A DNA stretch of 64,000 nt from an uncultured Verrucomicrobiota bacterium. Its GTDB lineage: Bacteria > Verrucomicrobiota > Kiritimatiellia > CAIQIC01 > Lenti-01. The stretch covers positions 1-64,000 of the forward strand of contig CALKWZ010000003.1 in the NCBI GenBank assembly GCA_938003985.1, written 5' to 3'. Within the stretch, counting starts at the first letter, position 1, and each line of letters begins with the position of its first letter. Below, in pieces: positions 1 through 9,900 of the stretch. The position numbers were made by a program, and so were the translations under genes. The notes beneath the pieces are model-generated. The model saw only the letters and a program-made list of their open reading frames with translations. It was not told where the DNA came from and made no database searches.

Positions 1-1905
1 GGGCGCGTTGGCGATCCCCATCGTGTCCTCTACCAAACGTTGTTTTTCGGGATGAACCGGTTCCGGCCCGACATCGTACATGTGGAAGAAGAGCCGGACA
101 GCCTGGCGGCACTGCAGGTCACTCTGGCGCACCGGCTGGCAGCGCCCAGATCGCGGCTTGTGCTCTACACCTGGCAGAACGTAGACCGTGCGAAGCAACG
201 CTACGTTGAATGGGTGCAGCAGACGACGCTGCGCGCGAGCGATGCGGTGCTCTGTGCGAATGGCGAGGCGCTTGCTCTGCTGCACAGGGCAGGGTACGCG
301 AAGATCGCGGAGATCCTGCCCGCGATCGGCGTGGACACACGCGCGTTTCCGCCAAGCAAGCGCAATGGGGAGGCGCGGAAGGCGTTCGTCGTCGGTTATC
401 TGGGGCGGCTCGCTCCGGAAAAGGGCATCGACCTGTTGGTCGAGGCGTGCGCCGGACTGGCCCGCGCCGTCGAAGCAGGACAGAACGGCAGAGCCGTCGA
501 GCTACACATCGCGGGGGACGGCCCTGAGCGCGCCCACCTGGCGGGGCAGGCGCGCGCGGCGCGCGTGCGGCGCGGCTGCGCCGTCAAACGGGTGTCCATC
601 GCGTTCGCCGGCGCGCCGCAGGCCGCGCCCGCGCTGCTCGCGCGGTTGCGGGAGGCCGATCTGATCGTCTACGCGCCGGGCAGCCTCTACAGCAGCGTGC
701 TGCCGGTGCTGCTGACGCCGGGCGTCGTCGAAGCCATCCGCGCCAACCGCCGCGCCGTGAAAATCCTCGGCGCCAACCTGTGGATCCAGGAAGGCGAAAC
801 GGACATGTCGTTCCGCGAGGAAAGCCGCGGCTTCTGGGTCTCGGAACTGATCGAAGCCTACGGGCGCAACGTGCCCGGCGGCATCGCGGGGCTGTTCGAC
901 GTCGCGCTGGCGACGAGCCTCGACACGGTGCCCGGCAGCATCATCCGCAACTACGCGCTGGAGGACAAGCATCCCATCCACCTCGACCGCGCGCGGGTGG
1001 CCGCGCTGGGCGTCATGCCGGTGGAAGCCAGCCTGTTTTCGAACGACCATTGGCAGCGCGCTTCGATGATCCACCACGACCCGGCGCGGTTCGCCGCGGC
1101 GGTGCGCACGGTCTACGAAGGCTTGGCCGGCCGCAAGCCCCGCGCGGCGCGCGGCGTCGCCGCGCCGCGCGCGGTTCGGTCCGCCGTGCGGCAGGGACCG
1201 TCCGCTTGCGCGCGCATGGAGGCCATCGCCGCCGCGCTGGCGGCCAAGTCCATTCCCGGCGGGGGATTGCGCCGCACGCTGGACGATTTCTTCTGGGCGA
1301 ATCCGGACGTGCCGCCGGCGCAATTGGCCTATTTCGACGGCGTCCGGATCGTGCCGGACGCGCAGTGGCGGCGCAGCCGCGAGTGGGACAACGTGCTGGG
1401 CTACTACGAACCGGCCACGCGCCGGATCATGCTGCACGAACTGGCGCTGGCGCGGCCCGGCATGCTCGCGTCCAATTTCGCGGTGGCGCTGGGCGAATCC
1501 CTTCTGGGCCGCTACGTCGCGCGCAAATGGTGGGACGAAGGATCGTCCGGCGCGGGCGTGCGGGCCTATGAAATCGAACTGCGGCCGCCGGCCGAACGCG
1601 ACTGCCATTTGGCGGACGCGGACCTGCGGACCTACCTGCGCCTGGCGCAGATGGCGCCGCGGAGCGGCGAGTCGCTGCGCTATTTCCGGCCGGTGCCGAA
1701 CGGCACGGGCTTCCTGCCGTGCGGCATCCTGTTCGGGCTGGCCTATGCCTGGATGCTGGACGGCGCCTACGTGCCGGCGCTGGACTACGAAATGCAGATC
1801 CTGCAATGGCCCGCGGCCCGGTTGCTGCCGTACCAGGTCCGCGCCCGGGCGCGCCACCGCGATTTGGTCCGCTTCTTCCGCGAAATCGTCTTCCGCAACG
1901 GGTGA
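1..1905 (+). CDS. Glycosyltransferase (GT4-like)/YvcK-CofD-like fusion protein, 5' partial
   Basis: The reading frame is open from base 1, so the start lies upstream of the window; 634 residues are visible. Visible codons 1-190 look like a GT-B glycosyltransferase family 4 protein: an acceptor-domain end (RPDIVHVEEEP), the inter-domain GVDTRAF stretch, the donor-domain opening VGYLGRLAPEKGIDLL, and the strand LHIAGDGPE. The usual GT4 nucleotide-sugar motif (E-x7-E) never appears. From about codon 205 the protein matches the C-terminal half of YvcK/CofD-like proteins instead: ADLIVYAPGSLYSSVLP and NLWIQEGETD are the family's GPGSLYTS and QPGET signatures. The last 230 residues have no motif I recognise. 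GT4 proteins act on sugar nucleotides; YvcK proteins bind UDP-sugars and affect carbon metabolism and envelope. The junction (about bases 540-610) is GC-rich low-complexity sequence, so a true fusion or an assembly join are both possible. Confidence 0.7.
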   Translation, partial: GRVGDPHRVLYQTLFFGMNRFRPDIVHVEEEPDSLAALQVTLAHRLAAPRSRLVLYTWQNVDRAKQRYVEWVQQTTLRASDAVLCANGEALALLHRAGYAKIAEILPAIGVDTRAFPPSKRNGEARKAFVVGYLGRLAPEKGIDLLVEACAGLARAVEAGQNGRAVELHIAGDGPERAHLAGQARAARVRRGCAVKRVSIAFAGAPQAAPALLARLREADLIVYAPGSLYSSVLPVLLTPGVVEAIRANRRAVKILGANLWIQEGETDMSFREESRGFWVSELIEAYGRNVPGGIAGLFDVALATSLDTVPGSIIRNYALEDKHPIHLDRARVAALGVMPVEASLFSNDHWQRASMIHHDPARFAAAVRTVYEGLAGRKPRAARGVAAPRAVRSAVRQGPSACARMEAIAAALAAKSIPGGGLRRTLDDFFWANPDVPPAQLAYFDGVRIVPDAQWRRSREWDNVLGYYEPATRRIMLHELALARPGMLASNFAVALGESLLGRYVARKWWDEGSSGAGVRAYEIELRPPAERDCHLADADLRTYLRLAQMAPRSGESLRYFRPVPNGTGFLPCGILFGLAYAWMLDGAYVPALDYEMQILQWPAARLLPYQVRARARHRDLVRFFREIVFRNG

Positions 1906-1958
1906 TTTCGTTTCGCGCCGGGCCGCGTTTTCGTGCTTCCGTCGGGACGGCGCTTCGG

Positions 1959-1971
1959 TATACTGGCGCGC
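1959..1971 (+). promoter_or_regulatory. TATACT -10-like box 7 nt before the Nudix start (leaderless-type)
   Basis: TATACT at 1959-1964 is followed by only seven bases before the ATG at 1972. No purine-rich ribosome-binding site fits in that space. A transcript started 6-8 bases after the box would begin at or next to the start codon. No clear -35 is visible. Confidence 0.45.
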
Positions 1972-2529
1972 ATGGCATCCCAAGTCCCATCCGAGCCCCG
2001 CACGTTGGCGGCCGGCGCGCACCTGCGCCTTGTCGTCGCCAACGGGTGGGAATACGTCGTGCGGCCGAAGATTTCCGGCATCGTCGTGATCGTCGGCACG
2101 ACGAACCACGGCTGCCTCGTGCTGGTGACGCAGTGGCGCGAACCGGTCGGAGCTTCCGTCGTGGAATGGCCGGCGGGGCTCGCGGGCGACGTCCCCGGCC
2201 ACGAGACCGAAGCGCTGGAGGACGCCGCGCGGCGCGAATTGTTCGAGGAAACCGGCTTCGAGGCCGCGACGATGAAGGCGCTCCTGACCGGGCCGCCCAG
2301 CCCGGGCATCTCCAACGAAATCGTGACGTTCTACCGCGCGCGCGGCATGGTGCGCACGGCGCACGGCGGCGGGCGGGGCGCGGAACGGATCCGGACGCAC
2401 GTGGTGCCGATTTCCTGGCTGTCCGTCTGGCTGGAAAAAATGCAGGCGCAGGGCTATCTGGTGGACCCGAAGGTATATGCCGGGGCCTATTGGCTGCGCC
2501 AGGAAATGGACATGTGGATGCATGACTGA
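1972..2529 (+). CDS. Nudix hydrolase
   Basis: This 185-residue protein probably hydrolyses a nucleoside diphosphate linked to another group, as in ADP-ribose pyrophosphatase-like Nudix enzymes. The Nudix box is at about residues 71-92: a glycine-led loop, then the metal-binding core RELFEETGF. The spacing between the loop Glu and the REL core is two residues longer than the textbook GX5EX7REUXEEXGU pattern. The start at 1972 is preferred to an in-frame codon at 1933 because of the TATACT box just before it and because the protein then begins with an ordinary MASQVPSEP leader. The 3' end overlaps the next gene by 8 bp, suggesting translational coupling. The substrate cannot be read from sequence. 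Confidence 0.82.
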   Translation: MASQVPSEPRTLAAGAHLRLVVANGWEYVVRPKISGIVVIVGTTNHGCLVLVTQWREPVGASVVEWPAGLAGDVPGHETEALEDAARRELFEETGFEAATMKALLTGPPSPGISNEIVTFYRARGMVRTAHGGGRGAERIRTHVVPISWLSVWLEKMQAQGYLVDPKVYAGAYWLRQEMDMWMHD

Positions 2530-3700
2530 CGCGCGCGAAACCAACGCGGGGGCCGAAGCCGTCGTCTATGCGGTGCCGGACGACCTGCGGATTTCCGTGG
2601 GCGCGCCGAGCCTGATCGCGCTGCCCAACGGCAAGCTGCTGGCGGCGTTCGACCAGACCGGCCCCGACGTGAAGGGCCTGAACGGCAAGAAGGGCCACGA
2701 CGCCAAGCGCAACCGCTGGATGCAGGGCCGCGTGATGGCTTCCACCGACGGCGGCGCGACCTGGCAGCTGGCGGCGACGTTTCCGTTCCGCCGCGCGAGT
2801 TTGTTCCGCGACGGCGGCGACGTGTATCTGCTGGGCGAAGCCTCCGGCGGACTGTGCCTGATGCGCTCGCCCGACGGCGGCGGCAGCTGGTCCGCGCCCC
2901 TGGAATTGACCGGCGACCTGGACCTGTGGCTGGCGCCGACCGCCGCGCTGGCGGACGGCGAAAGCTGGTTCGTGCCCGCGCTCTTGCCGTCCGGCGGCGG
3001 CATGGGCGTGACGACGTTCCGCGCGCCGCGCGGCGCCAGTCTCATGAACCGCAAGGCCTGGACGCAAGGGCCCGTCTCGCCGCCGCTGGCCCAGCTCTTG
3101 CCAGTCCAGTCCGGCACGGGCTGCGGTTTGCCGCTCGGCGGAATCGCGCCGGCCTGGCGCGATCCGGTTCTGGTGAAAATCGCCGATCCCAAGCATCCGT
3201 GGCATGCCGCCGGCGTGCTGCACGTGCTGGGGGCGACGAGCAGCGGCCGGCAGCACTGGGCGGCCGTGGCGCGCCTGGCGACGGCGGAGCTGACGCTGGC
3301 GCCGCAAACCGATCCGGACGGCGCGCCGTGGATCTGGCTGCCGGTGCCGGGCGGCCACGAAAAATTCGATCTCTTCCACGACGAGTCCAGCCGGACGTAT
3401 TGGCTGGCGGGCAGCCGGGGCCTGCCGGGTCTGCCGCTGGGGGCGCCGGCGGCCCGCGAAGAGGGCTTGCATCGCCTCGGCCTGTGGGCTTCGGAAAACC
3501 TGGCGGATTGGCGCTTGGCGGCGCCGTTGGTCGCCGGCGGCGAGGGGCCGGCGGGCATCCGCTGCGACCCCTCCGCGGCGGTTTGCGGGAACGATCTGGT
3601 TTGGGTGTGCCGCGCCGGGGGGGCGCGCAGCCGCAACGCGCGCGAAACGGCGCAGATCACCTGCGGCCGAGTGGCCCAGTTCCGCGCGCGAAACGGTTGA
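2522..3700 (+). CDS. BNR/Asp-box repeat protein (sialidase-like beta-propeller)
   Basis: A 392-residue protein with at least two Asp-box motifs (S-x-D-x-G-x-x-W): STDGGATW at about residue 75 and SPDGGGSW at about residue 118. Spacing is consistent with blades of a six-bladed sialidase/neuraminidase-type propeller. Opening phrases such as GAPSLIALPNGKLLAAF are also typical of the exo-alpha-sialidase superfamily. No signal peptide is evident, so it may be cytoplasmic or the start may be wrong. The ATG at 2522 overlaps the end of the Nudix gene by 8 bp, so the two are probably co-translated. Catalytic residues (an Arg triad, Tyr, Asp) could not be assigned, so enzyme activity is uncertain. Confidence 0.65.
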   Translation: MTDARETNAGAEAVVYAVPDDLRISVGAPSLIALPNGKLLAAFDQTGPDVKGLNGKKGHDAKRNRWMQGRVMASTDGGATWQLAATFPFRRASLFRDGGDVYLLGEASGGLCLMRSPDGGGSWSAPLELTGDLDLWLAPTAALADGESWFVPALLPSGGGMGVTTFRAPRGASLMNRKAWTQGPVSPPLAQLLPVQSGTGCGLPLGGIAPAWRDPVLVKIADPKHPWHAAGVLHVLGATSSGRQHWAAVARLATAELTLAPQTDPDGAPWIWLPVPGGHEKFDLFHDESSRTYWLAGSRGLPGLPLGAPAAREEGLHRLGLWASENLADWRLAAPLVAGGEGPAGIRCDPSAAVCGNDLVWVCRAGGARSRNARETAQITCGRVAQFRARNG

Positions 3701-3752
3701 TTTTAGGCGTGATTTTCCGGGCCCCTTCCGCTAGGGTCCACGCGCAGGATTC

Positions 3753-6700
3753 ATGGAGACCCAACGAATGAACGACAGCGACAATGCGACGGTTTCGACG
3801 CGGCTTTTCCGGTGGGCGCCTTGGGCCTTGGCCGCGGCGGCGTTCGGGGTCTTTTGGGCCACCTTGAGCCGCGGCGCTTTTCCGGGCCTGCCGGCCAAGA
3901 GTCTGGCGTGGCATTTGGGGTTGGATGCCAGTCCCACGCTGCTCGATTCGCTGTGGGGCTTCATCGTGCGGGCGCTGCCGGGGAGCGATCCGGCGTTCTG
4001 GGCGGGCCTGCTGAGCGCCGTCTGCGGCGCGGCCGGCGTCGGGCTGGTGGCGGCGCTGATGATGCGCGTGCGCTACGCGATCCACGATTCCCACGATCCG
4101 GACGAGGCGCGGCGCGAAGCGCAGGCCCGGCTCCTGGCCGGCACGACGGCCGGCCTGTTCACGCTGGCCAGCATTCCGTACTGGGTATTGTCCACGCGGT
4201 CGCTGCCGGGCGCTTTCCATATGCTGCTGCTGCTGGGCGCCGCGGGACTGTTTTCGGAATACCAGCGCACGGGCAAGACGAGCCGGCTGTACCTGCTCGG
4301 CTTGCTGTACGGGGCGGGGGTGACCGAATTCGCGACGATGTGGGTGTTTGCGCCCTTGGCGGCGGTGCTGGTGGTGCGGGCCATGCTGCAGCGCGCCGAA
4401 TTCAACGCGCGGGTGCTGGTGCGCACGGGACTGTGCCTCGTGCCGGGCCTGCTGCTCTACGTCGTCCATGGCCTGCGGCTGGCGCGCGATCCCGCGGTCC
4501 AGTTGCGCGGTTTCCGCTCGGCGGCGACGGTGATCTGGTACGTCTGGCGCGACCAGTGGCATCTGATCGTCAACGCGCCCCAGACGTCGGGCTTCCTGCT
4601 GATCATGGCGCTGACGGTGGTGCCGTGGGGCGTGATGTACCTGCTGCGGAACAAGAAGCCCGCCTGGCGCTATTCGGCCTGGCAGACGTTCCTGCGCCTC
4701 GTGGTGCTGGCCGCGGCGCTCGCGACGCTGTTCGACGTGCCGGTTTCGCCCTGGCATTTCTTCGGCATGGGCTATTTGATGGTGACGCCGTACCTGATCC
4801 TGGCGGCGTGCGCGGGCGCGGTCGCCGGCGAATTCTGGGTGATGGGCCAGCGGCGCGAGCACCGCAACGCGGGCATCGGCCAGCCCTTGCGTACCCTGAC
4901 GGGCGTCTTGGGGATCTTGATCCCCGTCGCCGCCGTGGCGGCCGGCGTCCTGAACCGGCCCGCGGCGGACGGGCGGCCGGGTACGGAGATCGACCGGCTG
5001 GCGGCCGGGATCGTGGACGACCTGCAGGGCCGCGACGTGCTGCTGTCCAACGGCGTGCTCGACGACAACGTCCGCCTGCACGCGCACCGGCGCGGGCAGC
5101 GCCTGGAAGTCGTCACCTGGCCCCAGACGTCTTCGGCCATCTATCGCCAGCACGTGGCGCGATATTTCGACGATCCGCGGCAGCAGTCGCTGCTCCAGGT
5201 CGGTTTTTCCGCGTTCCTGCAGGATTTCCTCGCCGCCGACGACGGCTTGGAGCGGATCGCCGCGCTGGATCTGGCCGATCCGCTGCGCGAAGCGGGCTAT
5301 CTGGTTCCGGATCGGCTGACGTTCCGGGCGGAAACCGCGGAAGAGCGGATCGACGCGGCGGCCTTGCTCGCGGTCCAGAAACCTTTCTGGCGGCAGATGG
5401 AAGCCTATGCGGCGGCGGAGCTCGATCCGCGGAATCCGGCGTTCGGCTATCGGCTCTACGTGCTGCGCCTGGCCTCCAAGGTCGCCAACGACGTGGGCTT
5501 CCTGCTGGTGGAGCGCCGCGACGTGCCGGGCGCGCTGGAAGCGTTCCGGCAGGCGCGCCGGATCCATCCGGACAACGTCAGCGCCTTGCTGAACCTGCTG
5601 ACGATCGCCACCGACGAAAACCTGCCGGAAGCCGCCGAGTACCAGGCGCAGTGGGAGGATTTCAAATCCCGCCAGATGGACAGCCGCGTGATGTGGTCGC
5701 TGGGGGGACTGTACGGCTACGTGCACAACACGGGCTGGCTCGTGCGCCAAGGCATGATGTGGGCCGTGTCCGGCAAGCCCCGCGCCGCCGAGGCCGAACT
5801 GCGCCGCGCCGTCGCCGGCAAGGCCGTGAGTCCCGAGATCAAGGCGTTCCTGGGCCGGGCCTATCTGCACGGCGGCGACCTGCAGCGCAGCGCGGAATTC
5901 TACCGCGAAGCCATCCAGGACAATCCCCGGGACGTCAAATCCCTGCGCATGCTGGCCGACGTGTCCATGGCCGCCGAGGATTACGACGAAGCGGCACGCC
6001 TGTTCGACGCGGCGGTCGCCGCCGGCTTGCCGCCCGAGGCGCTGGCTTTCGAACGGGTGGCGTTGACCTATCTGCGGGGCCAGGTCGATCTGGCCCTGGC
6101 CCAATTGAAAGAACTGGTGAAGAAGGACAAGGAGAACGTCCAGGCCTGGGGCTTGCTGGCCATGCTGACGGCCGATGGCCGCGATCCGGCGTCCTACGAC
6201 AAAGCGGTCGGCGCCCTGAAGAACCTGCTCGGGAGTTCGCCCGAAGTCCGCTTGCTGCTGGCCGAACTGCACGTCGGCCGGAAGGATTGGGCCGCCGCCC
6301 GCGCCGAACTCGACCAGGTCACGCGCATGAATCCGCGCCTGGTCCGCGCCTGGGAACTGCTGGTCGGCATCGACTTCCAGGAGCGCAAACGCGAGCTGGC
6401 GGAAGACCACGTGCGGATCCTGCTGACGCTGGATCCGGAGAACTACACGGGCAACCTGATGCTGGCGTCTTTCCAGTATGCCCGCGGCCAGCTGTCGCTG
6501 GCGGAATCGTCCTACCGCTCGGCCTTGGCCGCCCGCCGCGATCCGGTGGCGCTCAACGATCTGGCCTATCTGCTCATGATCGGCAAGGGCGGGGCGCAGG
6601 GCGAGGCGCGGACGCTGATCGAGGAAGCCTTGGCGCGGCAACCCGGCAACGTGCTGTTCCTGTCCACGCGCGGCGAACTCAATTTGCGGGAAGGCCGCTA

Positions 6701-6905
6701 CGACGAAGCCGAGCAGGACCTGCAGCGGGTCTTGCAGGAAATGCCCGACCACGCGCAGGTCTTGTTGCTCTCCGCGCAGCTGTACGCCGCCCGCGGCCAG
6801 ACCGCCGCGGCCCGGGACCTCGTGGCCACGCTGGCGCAGCGGCAGAGCGAACTGCCCGCGGAAATGCAGGCCCAGCTGCAGGCGCTGACCAAAGAACTGC
6901 GGTAG
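3753..6905 (+). CDS. DUF2723-like polytopic membrane protein with C-terminal TPR repeats (paralogue 1)
   Basis: About 1050 residues. The N-terminal 400 contain some ten hydrophobic helices in a layout like DUF2723/protein O-mannosyltransferase-type membrane domains: an opening helix ending in a small periplasmic loop, then WAGLLSAVCGAAGVGL, STRSLPGAFHMLLLLG and GLLYGAGVTEF. From about residue 580 the protein is tetratricopeptide repeats with canonical A/G/Y spacing, e.g. GDLQRSAEFYREAIQDNPRD. Members of this class are thought to be membrane proteins in surface glycosylation or large TPR scaffolds; that role is inference. ATG 3753 follows AGGA, but ATG 3768 has a better GGAG at good spacing, so the protein may be five residues shorter. 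The next gene is a diverged tandem copy. Confidence 0.7.
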   Translation: METQRMNDSDNATVSTRLFRWAPWALAAAAFGVFWATLSRGAFPGLPAKSLAWHLGLDASPTLLDSLWGFIVRALPGSDPAFWAGLLSAVCGAAGVGLVAALMMRVRYAIHDSHDPDEARREAQARLLAGTTAGLFTLASIPYWVLSTRSLPGAFHMLLLLGAAGLFSEYQRTGKTSRLYLLGLLYGAGVTEFATMWVFAPLAAVLVVRAMLQRAEFNARVLVRTGLCLVPGLLLYVVHGLRLARDPAVQLRGFRSAATVIWYVWRDQWHLIVNAPQTSGFLLIMALTVVPWGVMYLLRNKKPAWRYSAWQTFLRLVVLAAALATLFDVPVSPWHFFGMGYLMVTPYLILAACAGAVAGEFWVMGQRREHRNAGIGQPLRTLTGVLGILIPVAAVAAGVLNRPAADGRPGTEIDRLAAGIVDDLQGRDVLLSNGVLDDNVRLHAHRRGQRLEVVTWPQTSSAIYRQHVARYFDDPRQQSLLQVGFSAFLQDFLAADDGLERIAALDLADPLREAGYLVPDRLTFRAETAEERIDAAALLAVQKPFWRQMEAYAAAELDPRNPAFGYRLYVLRLASKVANDVGFLLVERRDVPGALEAFRQARRIHPDNVSALLNLLTIATDENLPEAAEYQAQWEDFKSRQMDSRVMWSLGGLYGYVHNTGWLVRQGMMWAVSGKPRAAEAELRRAVAGKAVSPEIKAFLGRAYLHGGDLQRSAEFYREAIQDNPRDVKSLRMLADVSMAAEDYDEAARLFDAAVAAGLPPEALAFERVALTYLRGQVDLALAQLKELVKKDKENVQAWGLLAMLTADGRDPASYDKAVGALKNLLGSSPEVRLLLAELHVGRKDWAAARAELDQVTRMNPRLVRAWELLVGIDFQERKRELAEDHVRILLTLDPENYTGNLMLASFQYARGQLSLAESSYRSALAARRDPVALNDLAYLLMIGKGGAQGEARTLIEEALARQPGNVLFLSTRGELNLREGRYDEAEQDLQRVLQEMPDHAQVLLLSAQLYAARGQTAAARDLVATLAQRQSELPAEMQAQLQALTKELR

Positions 6906-6997
6906 GGGGGGCTCGCGGTGCGCCGTCCTTCGTTCCCGGGCTTGGCCGTTCGGCGGGGCTGGCCGGCCCGCGCCCGGTCCGTCCGGCGGAGGACGCC

Positions 6998-9900
6998 ATG
7001 AACTCCGCTCCGTTCGCGGTCCACCCCAAGAAAGACGCCGCCGGCAATTTCCTGTTTTTCCGTCCCGACCTGAAGCATTCGCCGGGCGAGGGCCGCGATC
7101 CGCGCGTGCAGCTGGACAAGGACCCCTTGGCCCAGCAGTTTCCCACGGACCGCCAAACCGGCTGGTTCCTGTTCCTGGCCGCGTTCCTGCTCTATCTGGC
7201 GACGATGAGCTGGCAGGCGTTCCCCGGGCCGCCGACCTTGGCGCTGCTGGCCGTATTGGATCCCCTGGCGGAGCCGACCACGCGGGAGGCCGCGTGGGGC
7301 TGGCTGATGAAAGGCCTCGCGGCGCCGGCGCCGGAGCGGATCGCCGCCTGGTCGGGCCTCTTCAGCGCGCTCTGCGGCGCCTGGAGCGCGGCGCTGCTGG
7401 GGCGGCTGATGATGCGCACGGGCTACTTGATCCGGAACGAGCCGGGGCGCGAATCGTTCCTCCGCGAAGCGCAGGCCCGGCGGATTTCGGGCATCGCGGC
7501 CGGCGCCTATCTGGCCTTCAGCCTGCCGGTCTGGGTGGCGTCCACCCGTTCCATGGCCGACACGTTCAACCTGTGGTTGCTGCTCGTGTTCGCCTGGTTC
7601 GTCTCGCAGTACCGCCATCGCGGCCGGCGGCGCCATCTGTTCCTCGCGGGGGCACTGTTCGGCGCCGGCGCCGCGGAGTATCCGACGTTTCTGATCTTCT
7701 TCCCGCTGGCGGCGTTCATCCTCCTGCGCGAAATCTTCCGCTGGCAAAGCCTGCGCTCCTGGCGGACCCATGCGGCGCTGCTGGGCGGATTGGCCCTGGG
7801 CCTGGCGCTCTATCCGCTCATCGCCTACGTCTATTTCAAGCAAATGGTGTTGGCGGGCAGCTACGTCGCGCCGCTGGAAGCGCTCCGCCAGACGCTGGCC
7901 GCCCAGTTCCAGATGGTGACCCAGGTCCGCTTCGCGACGGGTTTCCTGGTCATCGTCGCCGTGCCCGTCGTGCCGTGGCTGACGCTGTTCCCGCTGTCGA
8001 GCCGGTCGCCGTGGTTCTACGAATGGGGGCAGATCAGCGTCCGCGCCCTGTTTGCCGTGGGCATGCTGGCCGTTTCGTTCGATTTGCCGTTTTCGCCGTG
8101 GCGCTTGATGGGATTCGGTTACCTGATGGTGATTCCCTATGCGATCCTGGCGACCTGCATGGGCTACGTCGCCGGCGAATTCTGGATCCTGGGCGAACCG
8201 CAGGTCATGCTGGACACGGACGTCTTCAAGCGCACGGTCCGCCGCGCGTCGAGCCTGTTCGCGGCGGCGCTGCCGGTCGCGATTCTCGGCCTCGGCCTCT
8301 TCCACTGGCGCGCGGTGGACGGCCGCCATGGCCGCCTCGCGAACGAAGCGGTCGCGGAGGTGCTGGGCCGGCTCGACGGGCGGAACATCCTGTTCACCAC
8401 CGGCCTGCTCGACGAATCCCTGAATCTGGCCGTGACGCTCCAGAACAGCCCGGTGCGGGTCGTCAGCGCCCCGCGCACCGGCTCCGGACCCTACCTGCAG
8501 CGCCTCGCCAAGCGGTTTGCCGGCGAACCCTGGCAGGAACCCTTGCGCCAAGGGGATTTCGGCAAGTTCCTCGACCATCTGCTCATGTCCGACGATGGAC
8601 CGGGACTCATCGGCATCATCGACATGCCCGACGTGTTCCGCGAATTCGGCTATCTCCTGCCCGACGGTTTCCTGTACCGCATGGAGACCGATCCCGCCCG
8701 GATCGACCTGCCGGCGCTGATCGAAGCGCAGCGGCCGTTCTGGGCCTGGCTGCTCCAGATGGCCGAGCGCCCCGTGCCCGAGAAAAACCTGATGCGGCCC
8801 TACCAGGAACGCATCCGCCTGATGGCTTCGAAGGTGGCGAACAACCTGGCCGTGCTCCAGCTCGAGCGCGGCGACGAGACCGGCGGGCTCGACACGTTGC
8901 GCACCGCCCGGAAAATCTATCCGGACAACTGGAGCGTGCGGATGAACCTGCTCGAACTCGGGCGGGCGCAGGCGTGTCCGGAACTGCCGGAGTGGGAAAA
9001 AGAATGGACCGAGCGCGAGGACGAAATGGGCGGCGACCGCTGGGCGCTCGCCGTTCGCTACGGCTACGTCTGGCATGCGCGCGCCTGGGTCCGGCGCGGC
9101 CACGTCTGGGCCTTGTCGGGCGTGCCGGCGATCGACGAAGCGTTCCGGCGCAAGCCGGCCATCTCCGACGAGGAAGACGCCGCCAACGACAACCGCGCCC
9201 AGGTCCTGGACCAGGCCTATCTCATCTGGGGCCAGCCCGCGCGCGACGACACCTATTACCGCAGCCAGCTGGTGAAAGACAGCCGCGACGTCGAGGCGCT
9301 GATGGCCATGGCCCGGCTGTCGCTGCGCCGCAACGATCCGGAAGCCGCCGAGGCGTTCATCGCCGAGGCGGTTTCGATGGGCATGGATGAGAAGCGGGCG
9401 CTCTTCGACCGCGCCATGTTGGCCTACGTCCGCGGGGAGACGGAAGAAGCCCTGCGGCGCTTGGCCGATCTGAGCGTCCAGACGCCCGGCGATCTGCGCG
9501 TGTGGATGGCGCTGGTGCTGCTGGCCGACGAAACCGATCCCTTGGGCAAGGAAGCCCTGAAGCGCCTCCGCGGCTATGCCGGCGCCCCGCTCGGCGTGCG
9601 CTTGGCCCTGGGGCACGTGCTCATGGTCCGGCAACAATGGGCGGCGGCCCAGAACGAGCTGGATCTGGCGGTCCAGCAAGATCCCCGCAACGTCCAGGCC
9701 TGGGAAATGATGGTGATCCTGGCCCAGACGCGCGGCAACAAGCCGCTGCTCGAAGCCGGCCTGCGGGCGCTGATCGGACGCAATGCCGACCACTTCATGC
9801 AGTACCAGAACGCCGGCGTCGATGCCTATCGCAAGGGCAATCTGGCCGAGGCCGAAACGTCCTTCCGCCAGGGGTTGATGCGCCAGCGCGACGCGACGTT

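Noticed and set aside
3657..6752. 1031-codon antisense open frame across the first DUF2723-like gene
   Set aside because: Composition is His/Gln/Arg-rich, typical of the complement of GC-rich coding DNA, with no ribosome-binding site; the plus strand has clear membrane and TPR domains.
3812..6997. Open frame continuous with the start of the second DUF2723-like gene (2263 codons in all)
   Set aside because: The upstream part is a frame-shifted shadow of paralogue 1; the true gene starts at ATG 6998 with GGAGG.
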